From: JAFGPF01 sp964500415
GTDB taxonomy: Bacteria > Chloroflexota > Dehalococcoidia > Dehalococcoidales > RBG-16-60-22
NCBI GenBank assembly: GCA_964500415.1
Contig: CAZCOB010000002.1
Span: 50,128-114,127 of the forward strand
DNA length: 64,000 nucleotides
Direction: 5' to 3'
Notes under the pieces: model-generated
Database searches by the model: none
What the model was told of the DNA's origin: nothing
The model's input: the letters and a program-made list of their open reading frames with translations, nothing else
Shown: piece after piece, positions 35,725 through 44,414 of the stretch
Layout: each line of letters opens with the position of its first letter
How positions within the stretch are numbered: the stretch's first letter is position 1
Made by a program: the position numbers and the translations under genes

Positions 35725-37122
35725 CTATTTTGGCATAGCTAAGAAATCGGGATAAGCTGGCGTGCCGTGCTCCGGGATATCCAGTCCCTGTAATTCTTCT
35801 TCAGGGGAAACGCGGATACCGAAAGCCTTGTCCATTAGCTTAAAGGTGAGATATCCAGTTGCGAATGCCCAGGCAACGACTACTGCCCCGCTGATGAATT
35901 GGGCGAGTAGCTGCTCGCCACCACCACCGTAGAATAATCCGGTGATATATGGTGCCTCAACGGAGTAGTTACCATAGGTACCATCGGCAAAGAAACCGAC
36001 ACTGAATAGGCCCCATAGCCCACAAGCGCCATGTACGCTCATTGCGCCCACCGGGTCATCAACTCCCCTAGCTTCAAGGAACTTGACGCTGGCATACATT
36101 AGCACACCACTGATAAGACCAATTATAATTGCTGCCCAACCTTCCACCCAGGCGCAGGGAGCAGTAACGGCAACAAGTCCTGCCAGTATACCATTTAGAA
36201 GCATACCTATGTCCCATTTACTTGTCCTCCACCGTGATATAAGCAACGTTGACAAACCACCGGCAGCAGCTGCTAAATTTGTATTCAAGGCAATGATGGC
36301 AATCCTCAGATGATGTGCATTACAAGTGCTGCCAGGGTTAAAGCCAAACCAGCCAAACCACAGGATAAAGACCCCCAGCGTAGCCAGCGTTATACTATGC
36401 CCAGGAATTGCCCGTGGCTTTCCGTTTTTATCGTACCTGCCAAATCGTGGACCGAGGACGATAACCCCAGCCAGAGCCACGAAACCGCCGACGGCATGAA
36501 CCGCCCCCGAACCGGCGAAATCCACGGCCCCTACACCTAGTGGCAGACTGGAAAGCCAACCCCCTCCCCATACCCAGTGACCGTAAATGGGATAAATAAT
36601 GGCGCAGACCACTACGCTATAAATAAGATAAGCCTTGAATTTCAACCGCTCGGCAACCGCACCGGCGACGATGGTGGCAGCCGTGGCACAGAAGACCAGC
36701 ATCCAGAACATGTTGAGATATTTGTCCACATCGTAATAATCACCAAGCATGAGCCAGCCGTCTGTACCCCAGAGACCGTGCCAGTCGCCGCCCATCATCA
36801 GGGCGTAGCCGACGAAGAAAAAGGTTAATGAACCAATCACGAAATCCATCAAATTTTTGGTCATAAAGTTCCCGGCATTTTTAGCCCGGGTGAACCCTGC
36901 CCCAACCATGGCAAACCCCGGCTGCATAAACATCACCAGGAAGGCACAGACCAGTATCCACACGTAGTCTATCGCCGTATCTGCTGTCCCCCCCAATCCA
37001 GTGGGGTCAGCCGCCAGGGCTACACTCCCCGTCCCTGCCCACGCCAGCCATATCAGGCAAACAAGGCCAAAGGTCAATACCCCCCTTATGGCTATCTTCG
37101 TTACACTGCCTCTCAGGTTCAT
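35725..37122 (-). CDS. amt: Ammonium transporter (Amt family)
   Basis: A 465-residue membrane protein with an N-terminal signal-like helix (about 8-37) and eleven further membrane segments. Family signatures: FLVMFMQPGFAMVGAGFTRAKN, DFAGSGAVHAVGG with a pore His, WFGFNPGST, MSVHGACGLWGLFSVG. Ribosome site AAGGAGG. It heads amt-glnK-glnA, behind four 11-bp-spaced direct repeats. It imports ammonium and probably binds the PII protein encoded next. Confidence 0.94.
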   Translation of the reverse strand: MNLRGSVTKIAIRGVLTFGLVCLIWLAWAGTGSVALAADPTGLGGTADTAIDYVWILVCAFLVMFMQPGFAMVGAGFTRAKNAGNFMTKNLMDFVIGSLTFFFVGYALMMGGDWHGLWGTDGWLMLGDYYDVDKYLNMFWMLVFCATAATIVAGAVAERLKFKAYLIYSVVVCAIIYPIYGHWVWGGGWLSSLPLGVGAVDFAGSGAVHAVGGFVALAGVIVLGPRFGRYDKNGKPRAIPGHSITLATLGVFILWFGWFGFNPGSTCNAHHLRIAIIALNTNLAAAAGGLSTLLISRWRTSKWDIGMLLNGILAGLVAVTAPCAWVEGWAAIIIGLISGVLMYASVKFLEARGVDDPVGAMSVHGACGLWGLFSVGFFADGTYGNYSVEAPYITGLFYGGGGEQLLAQFISGAVVVAWAFATGYLTFKLMDKAFGIRVSPEEELQGLDIPEHGTPAYPDFLAMPK

Positions 37123-37160
37123 GGCTATCCTCCTTCTACCAATAAGGATAGCGGGCTAAT

Positions 37161-37198
37161 GTTACGAATATATTACGGGGAGGTTAAATCTGTGTTAC
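37161..37198 (-). promoter_or_regulatory. Four 11-bp-period direct repeats upstream of amt (candidate GlnR-type operator)
   Basis: On the plus strand GTTAC (37161), ATTAC (37172), GTTAA (37183) and GTTAC (37194) are each separated by exactly six bases. Read toward amt they are GTAAC-N6-TTAAC-N6-GTAAT-N6-GTAAC. This matches the layout of actinobacterial GlnR boxes and of OmpR/PhoB-family sites in general. A weak -10 (TAACAT, 37164-37159) overlaps the amt-proximal repeat, which fits activator-dependent transcription. Confidence 0.65.
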
Positions 37199-37215
37199 AA
37201 GCCGGGGATTGACTA

Positions 37216-37887
37216 CTAATTTTTAATGAAACGGTAGCCGATGTTGCGTACCGTTTCGATGTAGGTATGGTCGGCGTCCTCTATTTTGCTGCGGAGCCGG
37301 CGCACGTGCACGTCTACGGTGCGGTCCCCGCCGAAGTAGTCGTAGCCCCAGATTTTGTCCAGCAGGACTTCGCGCGTATAGACGCGTCCCGGGTTGCCCG
37401 CCAGCAGCTTGAGCATCTCATATTCCTTAAACGTAAGTTCGACTATTCTGCCTTCTACCGTTACCTCGCACGTGACGAGGTCTATCGTCAAGCCGTCATG
37501 TTTTATTTGTTCTTTACTTTCGGTTTTTTCGGTCCTCCGGAGGAGCCGGTTAATCCTTAATATCAACTCTCTGGAATCGTAAGGACGGGCAATAAAATCG
37601 TCAACGTCATGAAGTCGGTCGGTGCTATCGGGCACTTCTCCCGGGATAAGCGCTATCATCGGGATTTTCCCCCTTCTTATTACCTTTCTGGTAAGTTCCC
37701 ATACTTCGGGGGCAGGTGGGTATTCTTCCATCTCAAACAGGAGTATATCGGTTTTGCCGTCGGCTGTAGCCTCCGGTACGCCGTTGTTGTAAGAGCCGAA
37801 GAAGCACACCAGGCCGTAGGGAGCCAGGTTCTTGCGGAGTTTTTGCTTCGTCTCTTCGTCCCGCGCGACTATTAAAACGCGTGTCAT
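37216..37887 (-). CDS. Orphan atypical OmpR-family regulator (GlnR-like)
   Basis: A 223-residue protein: receiver-like domain 1-115, winged helix about 125-223 (LTFKEYEMLKLLAGNPGRVYTREVLLDKIWG, RTVDVHVRRLRSKIED, IGYRFIKN). Phosphorylation residues are gone: the acidic pair is Ala-Arg (LIVARDEE), the acceptor Asp is Glu52 (ILLFEME) and the conserved Lys is Arg (IARPYD). No histidine kinase is adjacent. This resembles actinobacterial GlnR, which works without phosphorylation. It lies between glutamate synthase and amt, so it probably controls nitrogen assimilation. Confidence 0.82.
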   Translation of the reverse strand: MTRVLIVARDEETKQKLRKNLAPYGLVCFFGSYNNGVPEATADGKTDILLFEMEEYPPAPEVWELTRKVIRRGKIPMIALIPGEVPDSTDRLHDVDDFIARPYDSRELILRINRLLRRTEKTESKEQIKHDGLTIDLVTCEVTVEGRIVELTFKEYEMLKLLAGNPGRVYTREVLLDKIWGYDYFGGDRTVDVHVRRLRSKIEDADHTYIETVRNIGYRFIKN

Positions 37888-37905
37888 GGCTCAACTCCGT
37901 CACCG

Positions 37906-38664
37906 TTAGTAGGCGTAAAGCCTCCCGTAAGGTCGGAGCTCACGAGGGTAAAGTTTTAAAAATTTGCGCGCCAGTATGTCGTCCGCACTAAAGTCGAAAT
38001 GCCCGGCAAACTCCGTGACATACCTGCGGAGGACGGCATGGTCTTTTTTCCCCGGTTCGGCGATACCTACCTCTTTACCCAGCTGATAGTCCGCGACGCT
38101 TCCCCGTATGTAGATGACACCGCCATGCATACCGGTGCCGATGAACCTGGCCTTGTGGTTTTTACCTTCGCTGAGATTGAGTCCGAGGAGAATCAGAATA
38201 CCCCCGGCCATGTACTCGCCGAGAAAGTCCTGGGCGGTACCGCCGATGATAACTACCGGCAACTTGTCTTGGTACTCTTTCATATGGATACCGGCACGAT
38301 AGCCCACGTCTTCACGGATGAAAATTTTCCCGCCTCTGGCCGACAGGCCGACCGTATCCCCGGCATGGCCGTGAACGATTATTTCCCCTTCGTTCATGGT
38401 ATTACCGCAGCCGTCCTGGGCGTTGCCGTGGACGATAATCCTCGGTCTGTTCATGAAAGCCCCGAGGTCGTTGCCCGGTGTGCCGAAAATCTCGATGCTT
38501 ACCGGCTTGTTCAGATCGGTGCCGATATATCTCTGCCCGTGAACGTTGCGCAGCTCTATTCTCCGGCTGCCGTTATCAACGACGTTCCTGAGCCGGGCAT
38601 TGAGATCCCGGTAATAGACGCCACCGGCGTCGATATTGACTACGGCATCTTTAATATCCGTCAT
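37906..38664 (-). CDS. Glutamate synthase, GXGXG (GltB C-terminal) subunit
   Basis: A 252-residue right-handed beta-helix subunit equal to the last domain of GltB. It shows the glycine-rich repeats of this domain (IHGNAQDGCGNTMNEGEIIVHGHAGDTVGLSARGGKIF, GGTAQDFLGEYMAGGILILLG, GTGMHGGVIYIRG). In the split archaeal-type enzyme it sits beside the FMN subunit and helps form the ammonia tunnel. It overlaps no gene but its start adjoins the FMN subunit stop. Confidence 0.88.
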   Translation of the reverse strand: MTDIKDAVVNIDAGGVYYRDLNARLRNVVDNGSRRIELRNVHGQRYIGTDLNKPVSIEIFGTPGNDLGAFMNRPRIIVHGNAQDGCGNTMNEGEIIVHGHAGDTVGLSARGGKIFIREDVGYRAGIHMKEYQDKLPVVIIGGTAQDFLGEYMAGGILILLGLNLSEGKNHKARFIGTGMHGGVIYIRGSVADYQLGKEVGIAEPGKKDHAVLRRYVTEFAGHFDFSADDILARKFLKLYPRELRPYGRLYAY

Positions 38665-38665
38665 G

Positions 38666-40171
38666 CTAGCTTCCCGCCATTCTTACGCCCAGGATTTCGA
38701 GCTCCGTATCGGTCAGGCCGATGCCTCTGAGGTGCAGGCGGTTCCCCCGCAGGCTCTCCAGGGCGTTGACGCCTAGTCCGCCGAGGATATCTTTCAGCTC
38801 CAGGCTCCAGCCGCGCAGCAGGTTGGCCGCCCGGCGGGCGCCGATTTCCGGGTTGATTCTCTTGGTCAGCCGCAGGTCGGTGGTGCAGATGCCCCAGGCG
38901 CACTTGCCGGTGTGGCATTGCTGGCAGACATGGCAGCCCAGCGCAATGAGGGCGGCTGTCCCGATGTACACGGCGTCGGCACCGAGGGCGATTGCCTTGG
39001 CCACGTCGCCGCTGTTCCTGATACCGCCTGAGACCACGATAGAGGCCTGATTACGTATGCCTTCTTCTCTCAATCGACTGTCCACCGAGGCCAGGGCCAG
39101 TTCGATAGGAATACCGACGTTGTCGCGGATGACCTTGGGGGCGGCGCCGGTAGCCCCGCGCAGTCCGTCGAGGACGACGATATCGGCGCCGCCCCTGACG
39201 ATGCCGCTGGCGATGGCAGCGGCATTATGGACGGCGGCTATCTTTACCGATACCGGCTTGGTATAGTTGGTCGCTTCTTTCAGGGCGTAGATAAGCTGCG
39301 CCAGGTCTTCGATGGAGTAGATATCGTGCTGGGGCGCCGGCGAAATGGCGTCGGTGCCTTCGGGAATCATCCGCGTCAGCGATACGTCTGCGCTTACTTT
39401 CTCCCCGGGCAGGTGCCCGCCGATGCCCGGCTTGGCTCCTTGGCCGATTTTTATCTCGACTACACTGGCCGCATCGAGGTAATCGGCATGAACGCCGAAA
39501 CGCCCCGATGCCACCTGAACGATGGTGTTATCACCGTATTTATACAGGCTGGGGTGAAGCCCGCCTTCGCCGGTGTTCCATAGCGTGCCCATATTGGTGG
39601 CCGCTCGGGCGAGTGACTCATGCACGTTGAGGCTTACCGCCCCGTAAGACATGGCGGCGAACATGACCGGCACCTCCAGCCTGACCAGCGGCGCTAACTG
39701 CGTTTTTAATTCGGACGATTCCGGCTCGATTTCAAGTCGGTCGGGCTTGCGCCCCAGGTAAGTGGCCAGCTCCATCGGCTCGCGCAGGGGGTCGATGGAA
39801 GGATTCGTTACCTGGCTGGCATTAAGCAACAGATGGTCCCAGTAGATACGATGGCTTTTATCGTCGCCCATGCCGGTCAGCAATACGCCCCCGGTCTCCG
39901 CCTGCTTGTTAATGTCCTCGATAACCTCGGGACGCCAGTTCTGGTTGTCGCGGTAGTCCATCGGGGTATAGTTGACGGTAAGTGCATTGGTAGGGCAGAA
40001 GATAACGCAGCGCTGGCAGCCGACGCAATTTTCTTCGATGCTCCTCACCTCGTCGTCTTCTTCATCATAGTAATTCGCGTCGAAGCTGCACTGGTTGACA
40101 CAGACCTGGCACTGGATGCATCGGTCCTTGTCTCTGATAATTTTAAATTTTGGTGCGCTATAAGTCTTCAT
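38666..40171 (-). CDS. Glutamate synthase, FMN-binding central subunit with N-terminal ferredoxin domain
   Basis: A 501-residue protein. Residues 10-65 carry two [4Fe-4S] motifs (Cys18/21/24/28 and Cys49/52/55/59). The TIM-barrel FMN domain follows, with SYGAVSLNVHESLARAA, NTGEGGLHP, KIGQGAKPGIGGHLPG, VLDGLRGATGAAP and VVSGGIRNSGDVAKAIALGADAVYIG. The cluster CHVCQQCHTGKCAWGIC supplies the [3Fe-4S] ligands. It converts 2-oxoglutarate plus ammonia to glutamate. Start at 40171, 4 bases after the amidotransferase stop; a longer frame from 40216 would overlap it. Confidence 0.9.
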   Translation of the reverse strand: MKTYSAPKFKIIRDKDRCIQCQVCVNQCSFDANYYDEEDDEVRSIEENCVGCQRCVIFCPTNALTVNYTPMDYRDNQNWRPEVIEDINKQAETGGVLLTGMGDDKSHRIYWDHLLLNASQVTNPSIDPLREPMELATYLGRKPDRLEIEPESSELKTQLAPLVRLEVPVMFAAMSYGAVSLNVHESLARAATNMGTLWNTGEGGLHPSLYKYGDNTIVQVASGRFGVHADYLDAASVVEIKIGQGAKPGIGGHLPGEKVSADVSLTRMIPEGTDAISPAPQHDIYSIEDLAQLIYALKEATNYTKPVSVKIAAVHNAAAIASGIVRGGADIVVLDGLRGATGAAPKVIRDNVGIPIELALASVDSRLREEGIRNQASIVVSGGIRNSGDVAKAIALGADAVYIGTAALIALGCHVCQQCHTGKCAWGICTTDLRLTKRINPEIGARRAANLLRGWSLELKDILGGLGVNALESLRGNRLHLRGIGLTDTELEILGVRMAGS

Positions 40172-40175
40172 CGTA

Positions 40176-41330
40176 TTATACTGACTTCCCGGCTGATATT
40201 TTCTCCCCGCCGGCAATAACTTGTGAACGGGGCTCTTTTTTCAGTCTGCCGATGACCGGCTCGCCGCCCATGGGAATCCAGGCTTTATCGAGGTCGGGGC
40301 ATATCAGGCGGATGGCCGACTCCTCGGACGAGAGGTACAGCATGTCGCCTTTCTCGCCGACGGTCAGTGGCCGCAGCCTGATGCGGTCGGTCAGACCTAT
40401 CATTTCCCCCTGGCGGGCGATAACTACGGCGAAAGGCCCGTTCAGGAGCAGGCTGCCGTATACCTGCCGCAGCGCCCTCGCGAGCTTTTGCTCTTCTGTC
40501 GGCATTCTATCGATTTCATCCCAGAAGGGGGCCGCCAGCACCTTGGTGGTTATTTCCCACGGCAGGTTGTGCTTGCGTATGAGCAGGTCAACGGCATAGG
40601 CGATAACCTCGGTATCGGTCTGCATGGTGCACTGGTAGCCGTACTGCTCCAGGAAGCGGCGGTTTATCCCGTAGGATGAAATCTCGCCGTTGTGAATTAC
40701 CGTCCAGTCCAGAATAGAAAACGGGTGAGCCCCTCCCCACCAGGCCACCGTATTGGTCGGGAACCTGCCGTGAGCCGTCCAGAGATAGCCCTGGTACTCT
40801 TCCAGCCGGAAATATTCGGCCAGTTCTTCGGGGTATCCCACGCCTTTGAATACGGCCATGTTCTTGCCGCTGGAAAAAACAAAGCTATCGTTGGCGCTGG
40901 TATTTATAGTCATCACCTTTTCCACAATATAATCGTCCACCGCCAGGTTTTCCGGCAGATTTTCCGGCATGTCGAGGAAGTAGCGCCATACCAGCGGCGT
41001 GTTTTTTATCGCTGGCGTCGGTCGTGTGGGCACTTCTTCCTCGCGAACGACCGTGAAGTGCTGGCGCAGGAATTCTTCCGTTTCCTGTTTATCTTTTGCG
41101 TCGAGGTACATAATATGGAAGGCATAGAGCTCGGCGTGTTCAGGGTAAAGGCCGTAGACTGAAAAGCCCCCGCCCAGGCCGTTGCCGCGGTCGTGCATAT
41201 TGGCGATGGCTTTGATAATGCTCTCCCCGGAGAACCGCTTGCCCGATGTATCCATGGCGCCGAATATCGCACAGGCGTCGATGACCTTATCATCATGATA
41301 GGTATTGCTTATCCTGGCCAGGTCTCTCAT
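40176..41330 (-). CDS. Glutamate synthase, class II glutamine amidotransferase subunit
   Basis: A 384-residue N-terminal-nucleophile amidotransferase. The catalytic Cys is Cys20 in VIDACAIFGAMDTSG, so an 19-residue leader must be removed if the family mechanism holds. Further motifs: HDRGNGLGGGFSVYGL, AHGRFPTNTVAWWGGAHPFS, IHNGEISSYGINR, TDTEVIAYAVDLL. It hydrolyses glutamine and channels ammonia to the FMN subunit encoded next. Confidence 0.88.
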   Translation of the reverse strand: MRDLARISNTYHDDKVIDACAIFGAMDTSGKRFSGESIIKAIANMHDRGNGLGGGFSVYGLYPEHAELYAFHIMYLDAKDKQETEEFLRQHFTVVREEEVPTRPTPAIKNTPLVWRYFLDMPENLPENLAVDDYIVEKVMTINTSANDSFVFSSGKNMAVFKGVGYPEELAEYFRLEEYQGYLWTAHGRFPTNTVAWWGGAHPFSILDWTVIHNGEISSYGINRRFLEQYGYQCTMQTDTEVIAYAVDLLIRKHNLPWEITTKVLAAPFWDEIDRMPTEEQKLARALRQVYGSLLLNGPFAVVIARQGEMIGLTDRIRLRPLTVGEKGDMLYLSSEESAIRLICPDLDKAWIPMGGEPVIGRLKKEPRSQVIAGGEKISAGKSV

Positions 41331-41354
41331 AGTTTTTCCTTTCGGGTTAAAACG

Positions 41355-42701
41355 CTAGTCCCCGATAGCCATCTCTTCCGGCTCTTCGATATGGGTTATC
41401 ACCTCGGTGCCCTCGGGAGGCAGTCCGGTCAGGCGGTCTTTCCAGACCGACTCCGGCAGGGAAGCCAGCCCGAAATCTTCAGCTACGAGCGATTCTTTAT
41501 ATTTCCTGACATTTGCTCCGTCTTTCATCAGGTTATAAACGATGCCCGATTTTTCGATATCGCCGGCAAAGACCATCCCGGCCAGTTTGCCTTTTTTCAC
41601 TATCACCTTCCGGTAAATTCCGTTGTACCTGTTAACAAGGGTCTCGTAGCTGTCATCGGGCGGTATCACCAGCCCTGCCGAGGCGATATATACGCCGAAG
41701 TATTTCAGGGCGTTCATGGCCGTCCCGCCCTGGTATTTAGCCGCCTTGCCCGCCATGTTGAGGCCGGCCACCCTGCCGCCTTCGTAGGCGTTGGGCCATA
41801 TCGGGGTGAGGCGATTTTCTCCGAGGACGAAATCGTGAGCCTCGGCAACGTCGCCGCAGGCATAAATCTCAGGGACAGACGTGGCCATGCGCCGGTCGAC
41901 AGTGATGCCCCGGTTTATCTTGATACTGCTTTCAGCGACCGCTTCCAGTCGGGGTTGGACACCGATGGCGATGATAACCATCTGGCAGGGCAGAACGCGT
42001 CCGTCGTCGAGGGTTACACCGCTGACCTCGCCGGGCAGGTGGCTGTTAATTTTAACGGCGGTATGTCCGGTGATGGTGTTGACGCCGGCCCCGGCCAGGG
42101 CCTGCGCTTCGAATTCGGCGGCTTCTTCGTCAAGAATGGTGTTGAGAACCCAGTCCTTCATCTCGACGATGCTAACGGCAACGTTACGCTTGACCAGGGC
42201 TTCCGTGACACTGACGCCTATCAACCCGCCCCCGATAACTACGGCTCTTGTACTGGTACGATATTGATTCAGAAAATCATCGATATCCTTGGCGTCGTCA
42301 AGCCTGTTGAAGGTAAATACGCCTTTTAGCCGATTGCCTTCCATATCGGGGAAAATGGGCGTACCGCCGGTAGCCAGCAGCAGTTTCTGCCAGGTCAGCG
42401 TTGTCCCGCTTTCAAGTTTAACCGTACGTTTACCGGGGTCGACCCGAATAACTTTCTCGCCGAGGATAGCATTAATCTTGTTATTCTCGTAGAAATCCAC
42501 CTGGCGGTAGGCCATCTTCTCGACGGAGCAGGGGTGGGCCAGGTACTCGGAGATAAGCGGTCTGGAATAAGCCGGGTAGGGTTCATCGGAGACTATGGTG
42601 ATGTTCCCGGTCTTATCTACCTCGCGGATAGCCTCGGCGGCGCCGATGCCGCCGGCCGAGTTCCCGATAATCAAATAATCTATTTTCTCTTTCGCTGCCA
42701 T
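41355..42701 (-). CDS. FAD/NAD(P)-dependent oxidoreductase of the glutamate synthase cluster
   Basis: A 448-residue pyridine-nucleotide-disulfide-fold flavoprotein without a redox CxxC. FAD motif IIGNSAGGIGAAEAIR at about 10, NAD motif VVIGGGLIGVSVTEALVKR at about 152, and IYACGDVAEA binding FAD. It resembles NADH oxidase/ferredoxin reductase types (nirB- and rubredoxin-reductase-like). By position it may pass electrons from NAD(P)H to the ferredoxin-containing synthase, taking the place of the GltD subunit. A more remote role cannot be excluded. Confidence 0.82.
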   Translation of the reverse strand: MAAKEKIDYLIIGNSAGGIGAAEAIREVDKTGNITIVSDEPYPAYSRPLISEYLAHPCSVEKMAYRQVDFYENNKINAILGEKVIRVDPGKRTVKLESGTTLTWQKLLLATGGTPIFPDMEGNRLKGVFTFNRLDDAKDIDDFLNQYRTSTRAVVIGGGLIGVSVTEALVKRNVAVSIVEMKDWVLNTILDEEAAEFEAQALAGAGVNTITGHTAVKINSHLPGEVSGVTLDDGRVLPCQMVIIAIGVQPRLEAVAESSIKINRGITVDRRMATSVPEIYACGDVAEAHDFVLGENRLTPIWPNAYEGGRVAGLNMAGKAAKYQGGTAMNALKYFGVYIASAGLVIPPDDSYETLVNRYNGIYRKVIVKKGKLAGMVFAGDIEKSGIVYNLMKDGANVRKYKESLVAEDFGLASLPESVWKDRLTGLPPEGTEVITHIEEPEEMAIGD

Positions 42702-42733
42702 TCAGTTATCACCCATTCATTCAAGGAGAGAGT

Positions 42734-43219
42734 CTACTGAATCGGGATTTTAGCCTGTTTTTTAGTATTTGAACTCTCATCGGGAACATCTACGTATAAT
42801 AGCGCCTCATTCGGGCAATTGGCGACGCATACCGGGATTTCCTCGTCCTGGCAGAGGTCGCACTTGACCATCTTCCTCTGTGACGTGTCAATCTTCGGAA
42901 TTCCCAGCGGGCAGGCCAGGGCACACGTACCGCAGCCGATACAGCGTTCTTCATCCACCATTACCAGGAAGGTAACAGGGTCGCGGGACAAAGCGCCGGT
43001 CAGGCAGGCCCGGATACAGGGCGCATCGTCGCAGTGCTGACACCGTACCGAGAGGGATACGATACCGCTTTCATCCAGCCGGAGCCTGGCCAGGGGCCGT
43101 GGAGTTTCTTTTTTATAGGCCTTGACCAGGTCTTTCGACTTTGAATGTTTTAACCGGCAGTAGACCTCGCAAAGGCCGCAGCCGATGCAGACATCCTCTT
43201 TAACATAAACTTTTTTCAC
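42734..43219 (-). CDS. Four-cluster [4Fe-4S] ferredoxin-type electron carrier (HycB/DmsB-like)
   Basis: A 161-residue protein with four cysteine groups: CIGCGLCEVYC, CQHCDDAPCIRACL, CIGCGTCALACPLGI and CDLCQDEEIPVCVANCP, the pattern of DMSO-reductase beta-type subunits. No signal peptide. First gene of the split glutamate synthase operon, so probably an electron carrier between the flavoprotein and the synthase. Confidence 0.85.
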   Translation of the reverse strand: MKKVYVKEDVCIGCGLCEVYCRLKHSKSKDLVKAYKKETPRPLARLRLDESGIVSLSVRCQHCDDAPCIRACLTGALSRDPVTFLVMVDEERCIGCGTCALACPLGIPKIDTSQRKMVKCDLCQDEEIPVCVANCPNEALLYVDVPDESSNTKKQAKIPIQ

Positions 43220-43244
43220 TTCTTATCCTGAATATGATAATATG

Positions 43245-43260
43245 CGGCAAACGGTTGCCG
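43245..43260. repeat. Inverted repeat in the divergent region before the glutamate synthase operon
   Basis: CGGCAA (43245-43250) and TTGCCG (43255-43260) flank ACGG. GCGGCA/TGCCGC (43244-43249 and 43262-43267) can pair alternatively. It lies 25 bases upstream of the ferredoxin-type gene, so it may be an operator or leader hairpin. The 337-base gap 43220-43556 shows nothing else firm except a weak minus-strand TTGCCA-N17-TAACAT near 43270-43300. Confidence 0.35.
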
Positions 43261-43556
43261 TATGCCGCCTACTATATGTTATCATATTTTACACGATTTG
43301 GCAATCAATTTTCACGCAGGTTCTATTTCTCATGGCAAACGGAATAGCTATGAAACATTATAAGACCACCTCCGATTAAAAGCAAACAGGAACCTTCGCG
43401 AAAGTCTTGAGATTCACCAGATTGGGTGGTAATTTTAGATGTCGGAATATTAAACCTTTCTTTACGATTGTTACAGAATGTTTAGACGCTTCTCGCCTAA
43501 GTTTATGTTTTATTTATCATTTCGTCATTATTATTTATACATCGGAAAGGTGCGCC

Positions 43557-44378
43557 ATGAAAAGGATAATAGTCAGGCGGGTAAGAAGCAGCCGGCCCAG
43601 GGCTGGTAATGCCGCCATACCGCAGGGTGGGAAGAGACAAATCGATAATGAAGTTATCAAGAGGTTTAATCCCGCCATATTGGCACTCGGCGATTTAAGT
43701 GCTCCCTGCCAGGAGATAGAATCGATAGCTGCCGTGTTTGACCTCACCGGATTTACGGCTTTCTGCAATCAGGTGGACTCGTATCTGGCAATTCCCAGAT
43801 TTCTTAATGATTTTCTGGAGTGGTTTTTCAAGAGTATCATAGAAGGTCTGGCGGAAACGGACTACGATGACACCAAAAAATTCTGGGCGGAACTTCCCAT
43901 TCTGGTGAAATTTTTAGGCGACGGTCTTTTGCTCCTCTGGAATGCCCGCACGATGACGGAAGGTCAAATTTGCAGAATAACGGCTACCCTTTATGAAACC
44001 TGCCGCGCCTACAGGCAGGGGTTTTACCCCCAGATCAACATGGCCGTGAATAAACCCCCCGGGGTTCTCAGGTGCGGCGTGGCACGGGGTAAGGTCTTCA
44101 GCGTGGGCAGCGGTAATGACTATGTTGGTCATTGCATTAATACTGCCTCCAGGTTATCCAGAGTAGGCTCGTTATCGTTTTGCTTTCCTCATCGCGGTTT
44201 TCAGGTTCGAGAACATATGCCTGTTGAATACCTTCAACTCTTCGTGCCCAAGTATACTTCTATTCATGGCGTGGGCGAAAATGAGATGGTATGGGTGGTC
44301 AAAGAGGAATTTGAAAGATTGCCGGAAAAAAGTAAAGAACCGTTTCGTAATCTTGAAACTGTAATGGCTTCCAATTGA
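43557..44378 (+). CDS. Class III adenylate/guanylate cyclase-domain protein
   Basis: A 273-residue cytosolic protein. The cyclase homology domain spans about 50-220: first metal Asp in AVFDLTGFTAF, second in VKFLGDGLLLLW (the Lys just before is the adenine-selecting type), and GVARGKVFSVGSGNDYVGHCINTASRLSR near the dimer interface. Key residues look intact, so it may be an active cAMP-forming cyclase. Start at 43557 is supported by GAAAGG; a longer frame from 43407 lacks one. It precedes a GAF/HD-GYP gene by 36 bases, likely one signalling operon. Confidence 0.75.
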   Translation: MKRIIVRRVRSSRPRAGNAAIPQGGKRQIDNEVIKRFNPAILALGDLSAPCQEIESIAAVFDLTGFTAFCNQVDSYLAIPRFLNDFLEWFFKSIIEGLAETDYDDTKKFWAELPILVKFLGDGLLLLWNARTMTEGQICRITATLYETCRAYRQGFYPQINMAVNKPPGVLRCGVARGKVFSVGSGNDYVGHCINTASRLSRVGSLSFCFPHRGFQVREHMPVEYLQLFVPKYTSIHGVGENEMVWVVKEEFERLPEKSKEPFRNLETVMASN

Positions 44379-44414
44379 AATATCATACTTGATTCTGAAA
44401 TGAGGAAATAGTCA

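Noticed and set aside
41193..42329. 378-codon plus-strand open frame across the oxidoreductase and amidotransferase genes
   Set aside because: It spans two well-supported genes on the other strand and shows no domain or ribosome site.
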